DNA of 64,000 bases, taken from Labia minor. Lineage: Eukaryota; Arthropoda; Insecta; Dermaptera; Spongiphoridae. Below are positions 1 to 11,813 of the stretch, in pieces. The position numbers were made by a program, and so were the translations under genes. How positions within the stretch are numbered: position 1 is the stretch's first letter; every line of letters begins with the position of its first letter. A model generated the notes under the pieces. It did not search any database. It was given only the letters and a program-made list of their open reading frames with translations, and had not been told where the DNA came from. Where the stretch lies: NCBI GenBank assembly GCA_963082975.1, contig OY720350.1:17330910-17394909 (forward strand), given 5' to 3'.

Positions 1-973
1 GTTAAATTGATTTACTTAATTTCTATTTTAATCACAATTTAATTTATTGTTTCCATCTCGGTAAATAATAAAAAAAATACATAATATTTATTTTTGTATG
101 GAAATTATGCTAACTTTAACCTGTTTATTCTGTTCAAAATTAACATACTCTTGAAAAAGTGAATATTTCTTAGTCATATTAAATATATATATATATTTAC
201 AATTCAAATATATAACAACAAATACAATATAAAAATCAAATTTATGAAAGAAATTTCAAATATATTTTGTGAATTTTCAAAATCCATGTTTATTATTTGT
301 TTATATATGTATATAATATATAATAAGACTTATATCGAATTGTTTTCTAAAATGATTCCCTGGAATCATAAAATATCTTATCACAATTCATATAAAAAGA
401 CAAAACTACAATTTCATTTATATATATATATATTCAGGTCAAACAAGCTGGCAAGCGTCCAACATAGGTATATATTAGTTCCTGGATATCTCGGAACTAG
501 ATCACAAATAATTGAACTGGAAACGAGCCATTAAAATAAGAGCTATTTGAGAAGTGAATTTGTAGTTTGTCTGAATTGTTTATATTAATATTAAAATATA
601 TAATATAATTTTAAGAGAATTTCAAGATTTTCATACAATCACTGATGCTAAATATATGTGTTTATAAATCTTGAGAACATTAATTTCAAAAAATCCAGTT
701 AGAAAAAATTACTCTTGCTTTTAAATGAGTTCATGATTTTTCCTCTTAATAATATTTTTTATCACCCTCTAATTTTTGATTTTTTGAATTAAATAAAAAG
801 CAAATATTTTGGAATGAAGAAAATTTAAAATTTTCGATGAATAAAATCTTTTAAGTTCAGGAAATTGTCGCAGGGATTAAATCTCGAGAATATTTTTTTT
901 TATATGCAACAAAAAATATTATAATAAATAAAATAAAATAAAATTTAAATTTTTTATTAGCCAAAGTAATGTT
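1..973. other. AT-rich DNA, no gene seen
   Basis: Very AT-rich sequence with short TA runs (about 186-196 and 420-432). A 96-codon open stretch at 244-534 is made of Ile, Tyr, Lys, Phe and Asn codons and has no recognisable motif or splice context, so I read it as chance. Confidence 0.6.
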
Positions 974-1312
974 TTGAATGGCGGAGACTGCATAATGAGG
1001 AATTGCATAACCTCTAAGCATCTCCAATTATAGTTAGAATTATAAAATTGAGAAGGCTGCGATGGGCACGTGGCTAGAATGGGAAAGGAAAGAATGGCGA
1101 AAAATATATTAGTGGGGAGACCGAGTGGAAAACGCCCGCTTGGAAGACCAAGGACGCGGTGGGTGGACAATGTAGGAAGGGACGTGAGAGAATTAGGAGA
1201 GGGTAGGGGTTGGATGGTTATGGTTCACAATAGGGATACTTGTGAAGGGTGGTTGCTGCGACCAAGAACTTTCGAGTTTCGTAGAGCCACAGAATTAGAT
1301 AGATAGAAAGTA
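974..1312 (+). pseudogene. RTE-type LINE 3' fragment (RT C-terminus and tail)
   Basis: 5'-truncated end of a non-LTR retrotransposon. The frame at 1070-1306 gives ARMGKERMAKNILVGRPSGK followed by RPLGRPRTRWVDNV, the arginine/glycine-rich C-terminal end typical of RTE-clade reverse transcriptase proteins. Upstream sequence matches the same family in another frame (compare 30484-30992), so at least one frameshift separates the pieces. The copy ends in a GATAGATAG tail at 1297-1307. Five or more other pieces of the family lie in the window. Not functional. Confidence 0.85.
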
Positions 1313-2374
1313 TTTTAGTTAAATTTTCATCATTTGTATAAAATTGTATATAAAAACAAATATTTGTATATACAAAATATTTTTAAAAACAATCTAATTA
1401 AAATTTTGTATTTTTAAAATATTGTATTTAATAACTAAATAAGTATTTAAATTCTTTTAAAAAATTATTTTTCCTTTTATAAAATATTATAATAATAAAT
1501 TTTATTATTTTCATAAAAATAAATAAAATATATTGGACTAAGGATTAGGATATTTTATTTTTAAATACAATGTGTTAAATTAAATCGATAATAATTTGAA
1601 TTTATTTATTCACTTGTAAACTGAAATCGTATAATTTGATGATAAACATGTGTAAATGATTTAATTATACATTTCTTAATCGCAACTATTCAATAGATGA
1701 TTTTTAAGGAGACCTTTAAACAGACAAGATCTTATGTCCTTTACACAAATGCCATTAACGATTTGTAATTGCTTAGCCAAGTCTAGGTGAGGGTGGTCCA
1801 CGATGTGGCAACGTTGCATTGTGATGGTGACTTGCTGTAAAAGTGAAGGCCACGTAAGTCGCTTTTTGAACTAAAGGCTTCAGATTAGAAACAGAAAGAG
1901 AAAGGGTCGCTCTCGTTGCTTTCAATTGCAATCCAATCCACAACCCAACACCGACGCTAATTCAACCAGCTGAGTGCAAATTAATATCACTTCCAATTGC
2001 AAAAGTATTGGAATTGAGGCCTCCCACTACCTGTTGAAATGGTCATTCTAATTTCATAGAATTCACAGAAAGGGTATAATAATAATAATAATAATAATAA
2101 TAATTATAATAATAATTTCATGAAATAAATTAAATTAATATCCATTATATGATTTTAAGGATACAATAGGATTGCTAAAAAGTACATATCCATTCTCTTC
2201 AACCCTTTTATCCCAGAAATAAAATTCATTTATTATTTAATTTCTTTTTTTTTCAATTTAAATCGTCCATTTAATGGGAATTTTATTAGAATATATAATT
2301 ATATCCAATATTTTTCATTAATGATACAGGATTTTTTAAAGTATCTATCTCATAAAGAAGAATGAATTGAAATA
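1313..2374. other. AT-rich spacer with a GC-richer unique patch at about 1690-2050
   Basis: Mostly AT-rich. About 1690-2050 is clearly less AT-rich, has no match to repeats elsewhere in the window and no long open frame. It could be a regulatory sequence or a non-coding exon. An (AAT)n microsatellite follows at about 2077-2115. Confidence 0.4.
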
Positions 2375-2956
2375 AACTGGAGTGTCTCCACTCGACTATC
2401 TCGCAAATTTGAATTGGATTAATTAACACATATTATATTTATATTAAATTTAATTAATTATAAATTATAAATTAAAATTAATAAATAATATTTATTAAAT
2501 CAGCGCATGTTTGGCTCTTTGTTGATGGCACCAGGTCACGAGTTTGCGCGTGATTTCAGTGTTAAAAAATTAATTCCGGTACTTTCAGCGATTCAAATTC
2601 TATATATAGCAGTTTTATACAATTTTTAATTATGTGAAAAATTATCAAACATATATCTTTATTTTTACGGTCACTTTAGAGGAAAAAAAATCAAAACGTA
2701 GGTATTGACCCTCTTCCGGTTGAACTACATTTCTCAAAAGTTGATAGAAAACTACGAATTTTGAATAATACCCGTATACCAAATTTCTTTTTGCGTAATC
2801 TTGTCTACATAGATACACACATACAAACACACACACACATTTTTCTCAACCTTAGTGAAAATGATTCAGGAACCTTCAAAACTTATAAAAACATCAAAAT
2901 CTCGACATCGAAAATTTTCGTGATCGCAATCGTATCTCTGGCGAGATAATAAAAAT
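2375..2956 (+). mobile_element. Family A short element (HINE/DINE-1-like), copy 1
   Basis: Starts with CTGGAGTGTCTCCACTCG (hairpin GAGTG-TCTC-CACTC), followed by ACTATCTCGC. It runs through AT-rich sequence, a conserved TATATATAG block, a short (CA)n run at 2815-2838, and ends with ATCTCTGGCGAGATAATAAAAAT-type sequence. The 3' GCGAGATA is the reverse complement of the 5' subterminal motif. There is no coding capacity. About ten copies of this family occur in the window. Confidence 0.8.
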
Positions 2957-3596
2957 ACATGATCGCTTGATTTTTAATTTCATATAAATCTTTCTGATTG
3001 TACTTTCACCAAATCAATTTTCCAACCAAAAACAGTCTATTTCCAAAAACCGTAACTTACATGATAAATTTGATTAAACAATTCTATATTGGGTTATAAG
3101 AAATAAAAAGAGATCGATAAAAAATTAAATTTACATTTAAATATTTATTTTTATTAGCCCAACGAACCAATTTAGAGGGGAAAGCAGTCCAAAAATTTCG
3201 AATACTTAAAAATAATAAACTATTTTTATTATTTTCATAAAAATTTATGCATAGGGTAATATTTGTTTTTTCTTTTAAATTGAAAATTAACTCACATTTT
3301 TAGAAATGTTTCTTTGTAAAAAAATTTCGAAAGTTTTTTCGTTTTTTTTTATTTAAAAAGTGAATGTGAAGCATATTGGAAGAGGAATATATTAAGTATA
3401 TAATGATAGGTTTGGTTGTAGAGATAAAGAGTTAGGAAGTTCATGGGGATTGGGGTCCTTATAACTGTTTGAACGCAATTTAACGATTATATTTAGATTA
3501 TATAGTTTAACTACAAATACTTATGGTAGATCATAGTTTCACTCTTTTGAAATAGCTGTCTGTGTGTGTTAAAGTGTGTTTGTGTAGTCTAATTCG
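2957..3596. other. AT-rich DNA, nothing recognised
   Basis: No open frame, tRNA-like fold or repeat match that I can support. A TG-rich stretch lies just before the fold-back repeat (about 3560-3585). Confidence 0.5.
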
Positions 3597-4150
3597 GAAA
3601 TTATTTACAAAACGGGAATCTACAGGGATTTGGATGAAACTTTACCTGTGGATTCCTTGTTTAATTCATAAGAAATTTTCCTTAGTTTTTATTTCTTGAT
3701 CTTTTCTAGTTTATGAGATAAAAATTATTAAAATTTGCATATAAATCCATTTACATTCTATTTATTTACCATGTTTTATTCATTTGGCTAGCAGAGGGGT
3801 CCACTAATTTTCTGTTGTATTTTTTTTAAGTTCTCTTTTGATATATGAAAATTAAAAAAATAATTGAATATATAATTTTTCTATATCTACACCGAACTGA
3901 AAAAAAAACCCCGAAAAATAGTGATTAAGTGAATAATTCTTGAGACCAAATGCATAAAACAATTAATAATATGGCTGTCAAATTGAATGTTAATGGGCTA
4001 ATTATCTGCAAATTTTAATAATTTTTATCTCGTAAACTAGAAGAGACCGGGAAAAAGTTTATAAGAAAAGTTTCTTGGGAATTAAACAAGGAATCCACAG
4101 GTAAAGTTTCATCCAAATCCCTAGAGATTCCAGTTTTGTAAATAATTACC
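3597..4150. repeat. Fold-back element with about 144-bp inverted arms
   Basis: The segment 3597-3740 and the reverse complement of 4007-4150 are closely similar over their whole length, with substitutions. The outer ends read GGAAATTATTTAC and GTAAATAATTACC. The spacer of about 266 bp is AT-rich without coding sequence. This is the form of a MITE-like or fold-back element; no flanking target duplication was clear, so the superfamily is undecided. Confidence 0.75.
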
Positions 4151-5556
4151 ACATATTCTTCTTTGAATTATAACAAGTAGAACACTATAGAACAAACATT
4201 CTAAAGATTTATTTTCAAAATATATAATTACTATTATATACACTTAAATATAACTATAATATAGAATGATTTATTTCAAGGTTATTCATTATTCACAGAA
4301 TTAAAATCATCAACAAATTTAAATGATTAAAATCTATATAATCGGTTAACAGGATTTATTAATTTGTTTGTTTGTTTTTTAATTTTAATCCTGTACTAGT
4401 ATACTAATTTGTATTAAATTTAAGGTAAAATATTTAAATAAATTACCGAATTTTTAACTCTTGGAATATTAATAGTACTATAATATTCTACTTTTATATC
4501 GATTTCCGAATAAATTTCAATTTTAATTTGATAAAAGTCATTTACCACTTAATAAAAGCATTCTATTTTATTATTATTATTATTATTATACTTTTTTTTA
4601 GGTTATAAATTTTCAATTGGTTTATGATTCATTGGTGTAACTTATCTAATCTTGATAAATAATGGTTGTTATTGATTGGTTGAATTTCAAATTTTGCATA
4701 TAAAATTTATTTTGATTATCCTTCTCCGGTTTTAAAACTCATCGTTCTTTCTGATCTAAAGTTATATGTTATTTTGTTATGTTATAAATCAATTATTGAT
4801 GTAAAAATTTTTTTTAGGTATATGCTAAGTAACTGGTTTGAAAATTGAACCCAATTAAACATCACCGATTATTGCACTTTTAATCAAATTTTTCAAAAAA
4901 CATTTTTAAAGTTTTTTTTTTATTTTCCCATTAAAATAAAACATAAATTAAAATGAACTTTGATTAAAATAAAAAGAAAAGGTATATCTAGTATTTGTTA
5001 GTTAATAAATTTCATTAACTTTCCAAATATTAACTACGTTGAAATATTTTAAAAATAAAATATGAATATGATTTCAATTTAAAATATAAATTATAAATAT
5101 AGGTATTTATATTCGTTCAAAATGGTCTATATCAACCCTTAGGGGTCTAGGGCTACCTGCAAGGGGTCTACGGCAGCTAATAACAAATTTCGGGGTCCAT
5201 GAAATGAAAATAATGAAAATGAGAGTCTATGAGGGTCTATGGGGGTCCACGTGCTTTGAGGCTCTAAAAAAAAGGTAAATTGTTTTTCCGACATGGCTCT
5301 TAAAACAATTTTGATTTTTCAATAAGGCTCTAAAAAACCACATTTATATATATTAATGATAGTAACAGTTCTAATAAGATATATTATCATAATTACAGAT
5401 TGATGATAGAAAAATAATGAAATTCAATCTATAAAATATCTATATCTATAATATATATATATATATATATAAATTTTGAGATTATTTGTTTTAATAATAC
5501 ATTCGAATCAAAAGAATTAATGCTATAAAATATATTTAATTGCAATCAAAAACCTT
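4151..5556. other. AT-rich DNA with a degenerate G-rich repeat at about 5140-5340
   Basis: Mostly AT-rich. At 5140-5340 short GGGGTCTA and GGGTCCA words recur next to GGCTCTAAAAAA pieces, reminiscent of decayed hAT ends, but no pair of ends could be matched. A TA run lies at 5450-5470. The 50-bp segment 5471-5520 recurs in direct orientation at about 5976-6026. Confidence 0.4.
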
Positions 5557-5857
5557 GAAATCAACATTTCTGCTTCAGAATCCGTTGAAAAAAAATTAAT
5601 CTAAGTAATCAAAAGGAGTTAGTTACTAAAAGTAATTAATCGCTAATTAATTACAATTAATTAATTATAATTCAATTATATTTCTTCTATACCTTCTAGG
5701 GATCGATTTAAATATCTATAGAAATTTTCAAAAGTCTATCTCAATATTAAGATGATGAAAAATCGATTTCAATTTGTCAAAAGAGCGAACAGACAGACAT
5801 AGAGTCATACAGACATAGAGACAGACGCCAAGTAAAGTTGAGAAAAACGTTATAATA
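5557..5857 (+). repeat. Family C interspersed repeat with ACAGAC-rich tail
   Basis: About 300 bp closely matching 51231-51515 (and its duplicate 55990-56274). Shared landmarks are TTCAGAATCCGTTGAAAAAA, an AATTAATCGCTAATTAATTA block, CTTCTAGGGATC, and a region of AGACAGAC-like repeats before GAGAAAAACGTTATAA. It is non-coding. The central short tandem repeat makes it similar in style to families A and B, but matching terminal motifs were not found. Confidence 0.65.
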
Positions 5858-6489
5858 TAATAAAAATTGTTCAATAAAGCATTTTCGTTGTTAAACGAGA
5901 GGCATTCAACAAGGTGTGGTCATCACCTATTTAATGAGTATTAATTTTGAGTTACTTAAATTATTCAATTGAATTTAAATTTTGAGATTATTTGTTTTAA
6001 TAGTACATTCGAATCAAAAGAACTAATTATGAATTATTTATAATATTATGAAACTTAAAAAAAAATTGATTTTGAGTAACTCTAGGAAAATTAAATCTAA
6101 ATTTTTAAAATATATTTTTTTATTATGGATCCATGTAATTAAATGTAATGCAATTATTGTATAAGATCTACTCACTATTATATTTTTATTTACTAAATTA
6201 CTAAATTCTGTTCATATTTTCAATAAATAATCCTTAAATTTATATTTATATTCAAAATTATTCAATATTCTTGATGTAATTATATGGTTTTTCATAAATT
6301 TAAATAATAATAAAACATGTTATACCATTAAATAGAACTAATGCATAAAAATTTTAACATAAAAAACATAGAATTTGAAAATTTTGAAAAATTTAAATAT
6401 TTAAATACTCTTTAGATTAATTAGGATAATAATTTAAGAGATGAATTTAAATTAAGGTTGCGATCGGGTAACGACTTTTATCATGTACT
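5858..6489. other. AT-rich DNA with one arm of a direct repeat
   Basis: Contains the second copy (about 5976-6026) of a 50-bp direct repeat whose first copy is at 5471-5520; the two flank the family C repeat. The remainder is AT-rich with no gene. Confidence 0.5.
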
Positions 6490-6875
6490 GAAAGGTCTTA
6501 TTTAATCAAAATTATTATAAAAGGGAATCAAAATTAAAATCTATTTTGACGAATGTATTATTACGATGTGAGTCTTGGCTATGTCCTTGAGGGACACAAA
6601 AGTAGATTTAAAGTAATTAAAAATATTTATTTTTGTAAGAAGTCACCTTGGAATGGAGACTTTATGAAGAATTATGAAGAATTGCATGATCTCTATGCAT
6701 GCCCAGACATAGTTAGGGTCATAAATTCGTGAAAGTTGCATTGAGCAGGACACGTGGCTAGAATGGGAGAAGAAAGACTGGCGAAAAATATATTTGTTGG
6801 GACAACGCTTGGAAGACGTTGTTGGTAGATAATGTAGGAAGAGACAAGAGATAGATGGAAGACTGTTTCGTTCCT
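6490..6875 (+). pseudogene. Decayed RTE-type LINE 3' fragment
   Basis: Matches the RTE fragment at 30484-30992 in nucleotide order, including the segments that encode LHDLYA, GHVARMG and the ERLAKNIF-like region, but with many indels and stops. The end of the family, including its tail, is only partly preserved. Not functional. Confidence 0.7.
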
Positions 6876-6917
6876 TCAATATTACTCTTTAACTAAATAG
6901 TCATACCTTACTTAATG

Positions 6918-6992
6918 TATAGTGACGGAAAAATGTTAACTCCATGTGGGAGGTGTTGTCGGGCAAAAAAAATTTTTTTTTCCGCCACTATA
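6918..6992. mobile_element. Tiny Tc1/mariner-type MITE
   Basis: About 75 bp with terminal inverted repeats TATAGTGACGGAAAAA and TTTTTCCGCCACTATA and TA at both borders, the target duplication expected of Tc1/mariner elements. A related longer relic is at 45133-45240. Confidence 0.65.
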
Positions 6993-8137
6993 GATATTTA
7001 TATATTATATTATAGGCTCTGACTTCTATTACAATTTATTTTTACAAATTCCATTAAATTAATGAAGAAAATGAATAATAGTCAAAAATAATTTTTCTTA
7101 TTAAATAATTTTAATGTATAAATATTTTAATAATTTTTATTTTATAATTAATTACACATATTATTAATTAATATTAAGTAATGAATTGATTTTATATAGG
7201 CATATTCATAATTCATATATATTTTTAGTTCAAGAGTTACTAAATCAATTTTCACTTGTAATTCAATTTAAGTATAATTTCCTATTCTACATCATTTTAA
7301 GGGAAATCTGTCAAATGTAATTTGAATTTTCAGCAATTTCATTTATGACAAACTAAAATAATTAAAACATGAAATTAAATAGTTAAATTCTCTCATGAGG
7401 AAATATCCTTTCCGTTGCTGGTCATTAAACATCGATTGCTCTTTAAACACGACCTTATACCTCTGATATAATTCTATTCTTTCTCATGAATATGCAGAAT
7501 ATATATCATTATATAATATTAATTAAATTTATAAGGCATAAATATATATTGCATCATTTCATTAATGCTTAAGTAAGTACAATTAGTTTCAAATTAATAT
7601 TCAAACTTAAATCAATATAGTTTAATTGTATATAAGTACCTATATTAAAAATAGATAATTAAATAATTATTATAAATATCATTTAAAAACAAAAAATATA
7701 ACTAAATATAATAAACAAAAAAACGTGCAAAATGACCAAACATATTTTGTTAGTATAATATAATTTTAACATACTTGTATTTTCAGAATTTGTAAAAATT
7801 TTATATTATAAATATTATATTAAATATAACTATTTATTTGATCAAAAATTAAAATATTTATCTATTAATTACATTAATCACTGCTTTAAAAAGACAAAAT
7901 TGTTCGTGACTTTACAACCATTTCAATTAATTATATCAAATAAATTATTTATTTTCAAAATATTCAAAATATTATTTTATCCTAGAGAAGAAATTTTTAT
8001 TTTTAGTTTTTAAATTCCAATTATAATTCTCAATCTACAAAAGTAAGAAAAAAAAATTATCGAATTATCAAATAAATTTTTAATAACCATAAAATTTGAA
8101 TTTCCCTCCAAATTTTAATTTATAAATTTAGCTATTC
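6993..8137. other. AT-rich DNA, nothing recognised
   Basis: Homopolymer-rich, AT-rich sequence with no sustained open frame, no matched repeat and no splice-bordered open segment that I could support. Confidence 0.55.
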
Positions 8138-8329
8138 TACGAGGTCAGAGGAGAAATTCGTATTCCAATTCATGTATTTTCATGGGAATTCTCTTTTTTT
8201 CCATTGTCTTCTCCAATCACGAGGTACTCTGCTATTAATGGATGTCAAACAAAAACTAAAGGACCCAGCTGGTTCAAATTACGACAGGAGTCATTCAAAA
8301 AGCCACGGACATATTAACCTGCCCTCGTA
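8138..8329. mobile_element. Mariner MITE
   Basis: Begins TACGAGGTCAG and ends CTGCCCTCGTA, with TA at both borders. The 3' half (about 8220-8329) matches the mariner relic at 10582-11072, including a GGATGTCAAACAAAAACTAA block. It is an internally deleted, non-autonomous mariner. The 63-codon open stretch inside it is not meaningful. Confidence 0.7.
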
Positions 8330-8626
8330 TATTAATAGGATATATGTGTATAAGAAAAAATGATAATTCAAGATTATTTTATTTAAATGATTCATCTTCT
8401 ACTAATAAATTATTAAACACTTTGTAGAGTAATATATATTCAAATATTGAAATACAGAATTAAAATGACATTGTTATTTTTATCTTATATATCTAAATAG
8501 TTATATATTATAGAGCTTTAAAGTATTTTATTAAATGATTTTGAGATATATTCTCAAAGAATTGTTTAAAATAAAAATTCTTGACTTTCTCATATAAATA
8601 AATAAATATCGAATCTCTATTTTCAG

Positions 8627-8727
8627 GTGAGTACGAATGGTCGTAAAATGAATTCGGTTACCACAACTCGAGACTCTCTCCCCTTATCGGCTGCACTTGC
8701 ACTTCTCTCGCCATTGTGTGTCGGATG
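8627..8727 (+). CDS. Candidate host coding exon (possible start and signal peptide)
   Basis: Bounded by a TATTTTCAG acceptor (ends 8626) and a GTGAGT donor (starts 8728). One frame is open throughout and contains an ATG at 8648; the 26 residues from it include a hydrophobic core (PLSAALALLSPLCVG), as in a secretory signal peptide. The base composition is much less AT-rich than its surroundings. I do not recognise the product and no downstream exon could be joined with confidence. It could be chance; a transcript would decide. Confidence 0.3.
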
Positions 8728-9092
8728 GTGAGTCCTTATAAGGTGCTTGACCGGACCGCCTCCGCCCACCACGCCCAACCCCCTTGTCCCCTCGCCAAGG
8801 ATATTCTACTAGCCAGTCAAGCATCCTGAAAATATTGAAGAAAATAGAACGAGTGGCCTTAATAGAAAAACCAAATATAATTTCCTTTTCAATTGAATCC
8901 AAATGAAATTTCAATTTCAATCATCAATGAATGAACAACCTCTTATCAATATTAAAAATAGTTCAATAAATAAATAAATAAATATTATATTTCCTCTTTA
9001 TAATATGGTCAATAAAAAATAATATAAAATCGATTTACCTCTTTCACTTTTTTTAGTAGGAATATTTTCAGAAAATATAATGAAAAACACTT
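8728..9092. other. GC-richer stretch followed by AT-rich DNA
   Basis: About 8728-8830 is rich in C (CGCCTCCGCCCACC-type sequence), continuous with the candidate exon before it. It may be intron start, untranslated exon or promoter. The rest is AT-rich, without repeat matches. Confidence 0.35.
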
Positions 9093-9593
9093 GCAAGTGA
9101 TGTGGTGCCATCAACCAAGAGCCAAACACGCGCTGGTTTAATAAATATTATTTATTAATTTTAATTTATAATTTATAATTAATTTAATTTAATTTAAATA
9201 TAATATATGTGATATTTAATCCAATTCAAATTGCGAGATAGTCGGGTGGAGACACTCCAGCTAATTTTTCCCCTAAACTGACCGTAAAAATAAAGATATG
9301 TTTGATAGTTTTTCACATGATTATAAAAATTGTATAAAACTGCTATATATAGAATTTCAGCTTGATTGAATCACTGAAAGTACCGGAATTAATTTTTTTA
9401 TACTGCAAACCAGGCGCCAGCAAGTGACGTGGTGCCATCAACCAAGAGCCAAACACGCGCTGGTTTAATAAATATTATTTATTAATTTTAATTTATAATT
9501 TATAATTAATTATTTTTAATTTAAATATAATATATGTTATTTTATCCAATTCAAATTTGCGAGATAGTCGAGTGGAGACACTCCAGATTTTTT
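9093..9593 (-). mobile_element. Family A element, tandem dimer form
   Basis: Two family A 5' parts lie in the same orientation. On the minus strand a unit beginning at 9593 (GGAGTGTCTCCACTC) runs to the conserved ACGGTCAGTTTAGGGG block near 9275 and is then joined directly to a second element start at about 9265, which extends to 9093. Both units lack the 3' end. The same junction occurs at 33636-33640 on the plus strand, so the dimer was probably mobilised as one unit. Confidence 0.75.
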
Positions 9594-10581
9594 TTTTAAT
9601 TTTAAAAAAATGATTATGAGTTATTCTATAATAAATACAAATGCAAAAATAAAATAAATTCATTTAAAATGTTAAAATAAATTTTATTTTTTACTCTAAA
9701 TTACTAAAATATTTAGGGGGGATATATGTTACTCGATAAATTTTCTAATGTTTTAAAACTTTACCTTTAGTACCCTTAACCTTCAAACAAAAGTGTACAA
9801 ATATATCACGAAAATGCGACTACTTTCTGTTTGCAGACCATAAAAGAATGTTAATTAATTATGCCCATCACTTATTGAATAAAGTGGCATGTAGATATAA
9901 GAAATAACAAACTATATTTAAAATGACAAACAAAATGCTTAAATGAAAGTTTTGACGATCAGCAATTTCACAAAATATTAATAATTATTTTTTGGGAGAA
10001 AAAACGTTACAAGATCTTGGTAAGATCAATAAATTAATAAATCTTTTGCTCGGTGATTAGAAGAGAAATCTCAGCGAATAATCATTATTTGTTTTCTATT
10101 TCTTCTCCTTTATTCCACACAAATATTTTATATTATTTTTATTTATATTTAACCCGAATTTAATTTTTTTATTCCAAATATTTTACTGTTAATAAAAGAA
10201 AAGAAAAAATAAAATTGAAAATATATATATTTATACATTATTAATAGAAATTAGATGTAAAAAAATAACAAAAACAGATACAGATCTAAATAAAACGATC
10301 ATTTTTAATCAAAGCATGAAAATTACAAAAAGGAAAAAAAAAACGTTAAAATAAATACAAGAAATATTTAAATTTAAAATATAACGGCGAAGCAATTTAA
10401 ACAAAAATCTTTGAAAAGATTTTTAACATAAAAAGCAATTCAATTTGTATTAATTCTTAAAATATTTAATTTTTAAATATTTTGAAAAATAAAATACAAA
10501 CCATTTAAAGTTATGAAAATTTTAAAAAATCTATATAGAAGTAAAGGTATATATTTTTATAAAGATTCTCAACCCAAATTT
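9594..10581. other. AT-rich DNA, nothing recognised
   Basis: Long A- and T-rich runs without sustained open frames or matched repeats. Confidence 0.55.
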
Positions 10582-11072
10582 TACGAGAGCAAGTCCGTGA
10601 CTTTTTGAATGAAATTAAGGTTTTTGGATAATATTGTTCAGCGTAGTCTCCTTTGAGCTCTATACACTTCGTCCAATATTTTTATCCCTTCCACAATATA
10701 AGATTTATCGAAGTCATCTTTGGTGCCGATTCACCCCGAGAACCCTGTGTTTTGACTTAAGTTTGGTCTCTGGGGTGTTGTGGTGGACCCTGTTTCATCC
10801 ACGATTACAAAACTGCGCAAAATCTTGTTGTTAAACAATACCAATACCATCCATAATGTTTATTAAACACTCGAAATTCACTTTTTTTCATTTTCTTCTC
10901 AAATCACAAAGTAGTCTGCCATGAATGGATGTCAAACAAAAACTAAAAGACCCAGTTGGTTCAAATTTCGACAGGAGTCATCTGATAGTTGTCTACTGCA
11001 GGAGCAGTGATGCCATTTTATTTAAGAGATGGGAAAATCAAAAAGCCACAGACTTATTGACTTGCCCTCGTA
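10582..11072 (-). mobile_element. Internally deleted mariner relic
   Basis: Ends TACGAGAGCAAGTC and (inverted) CTTGCCCTCGTA, with TA at each border. The minus strand across about 10830-10600 carries broken pieces of a mariner transposase: a VDET-like catalytic segment followed by HHNTPETKLKSKH, then a C-terminal CIELKGDYAE-like segment. The frame is interrupted by indels and stops, and the middle is missing. The upstream part (about 10890-11072) is shared with the MITE at 8138-8329. Not active. Confidence 0.75.
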
Positions 11073-11112
11073 TTATTAAGAATATAGGTATATATAAATA
11101 ATCAGTTTCTCT

Positions 11113-11340
11113 TTTCTCTCTTACCATGATAGTTAAAAATTGTATAACTTTATGGGTCTACGGAACACAAAAAGCTTTATTTCCCCAAGTGTCCCTTTCT
11201 TGAGCTACATCCATTATTTATTTTCTCCCATCTCTCTTACGCCCCTTCTACAATGTCTGCCCACCACGTACTTGCTAAGTGTCCTGTCCATAGCAACCTT
11301 CTTGATTAAATTACTCTATGTCTGGAGATGGAAAATAATT
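11113..11340 (-). pseudogene. Decayed RTE-type LINE tail
   Basis: Minus-strand match to the end of the RTE family: complement of TTAGCCGCAGC-like, CCACCCAC, GTCCTGTCC and CTTCTTGAT segments in the same order as at 49238-49570. No usable frame remains. Confidence 0.6.
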
Positions 11341-11813
11341 GTTTTATATATTTTAATTTTGATACCATCCATTTGATAATAATTTTGACGAGATAAGCCC
11401 TTTTACTGCTTGATATCAGGCGTTACTCGTTTAAATATTATTATTATTGGTGATTATAAAGCTTAAGTATTTACATTTTGCCATTCTACGTTTTAAATGT
11501 TAAGATTTTGTGTGTTTATACTAAACCTCTATTTATTTTTAATTAATAAAAAAATTAGTTATGTTTTATTATATGTATTTGTAAAATTACAATGAATAAC
11601 TTAATAAATAGATAAATAATAATTATGATATTTTTCGATTGTAATCATCAAATTTGTTTGTTTTCCAGGTAGTTTGTGTAACCAGAATGCGAGTAAGATA
11701 AGATGGACTCCACAGCGGTTAACGGTGAAGGACCAAGCTAAGTAATTATTGTTCTTGATAGGAATCTTTTTTCCTTTTTTGTATTCCTTCAACTTTGTAT
11801 TATTTATTTTCAG
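11341..11813. other. AT-rich DNA with a possible microexon
   Basis: A 24-nt segment at 11669-11692 lies between TTTTCCAG and GTAAGA and could be a microexon. It is too short to judge and its relation to the exon at 11814 is unknown. Confidence 0.3.
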
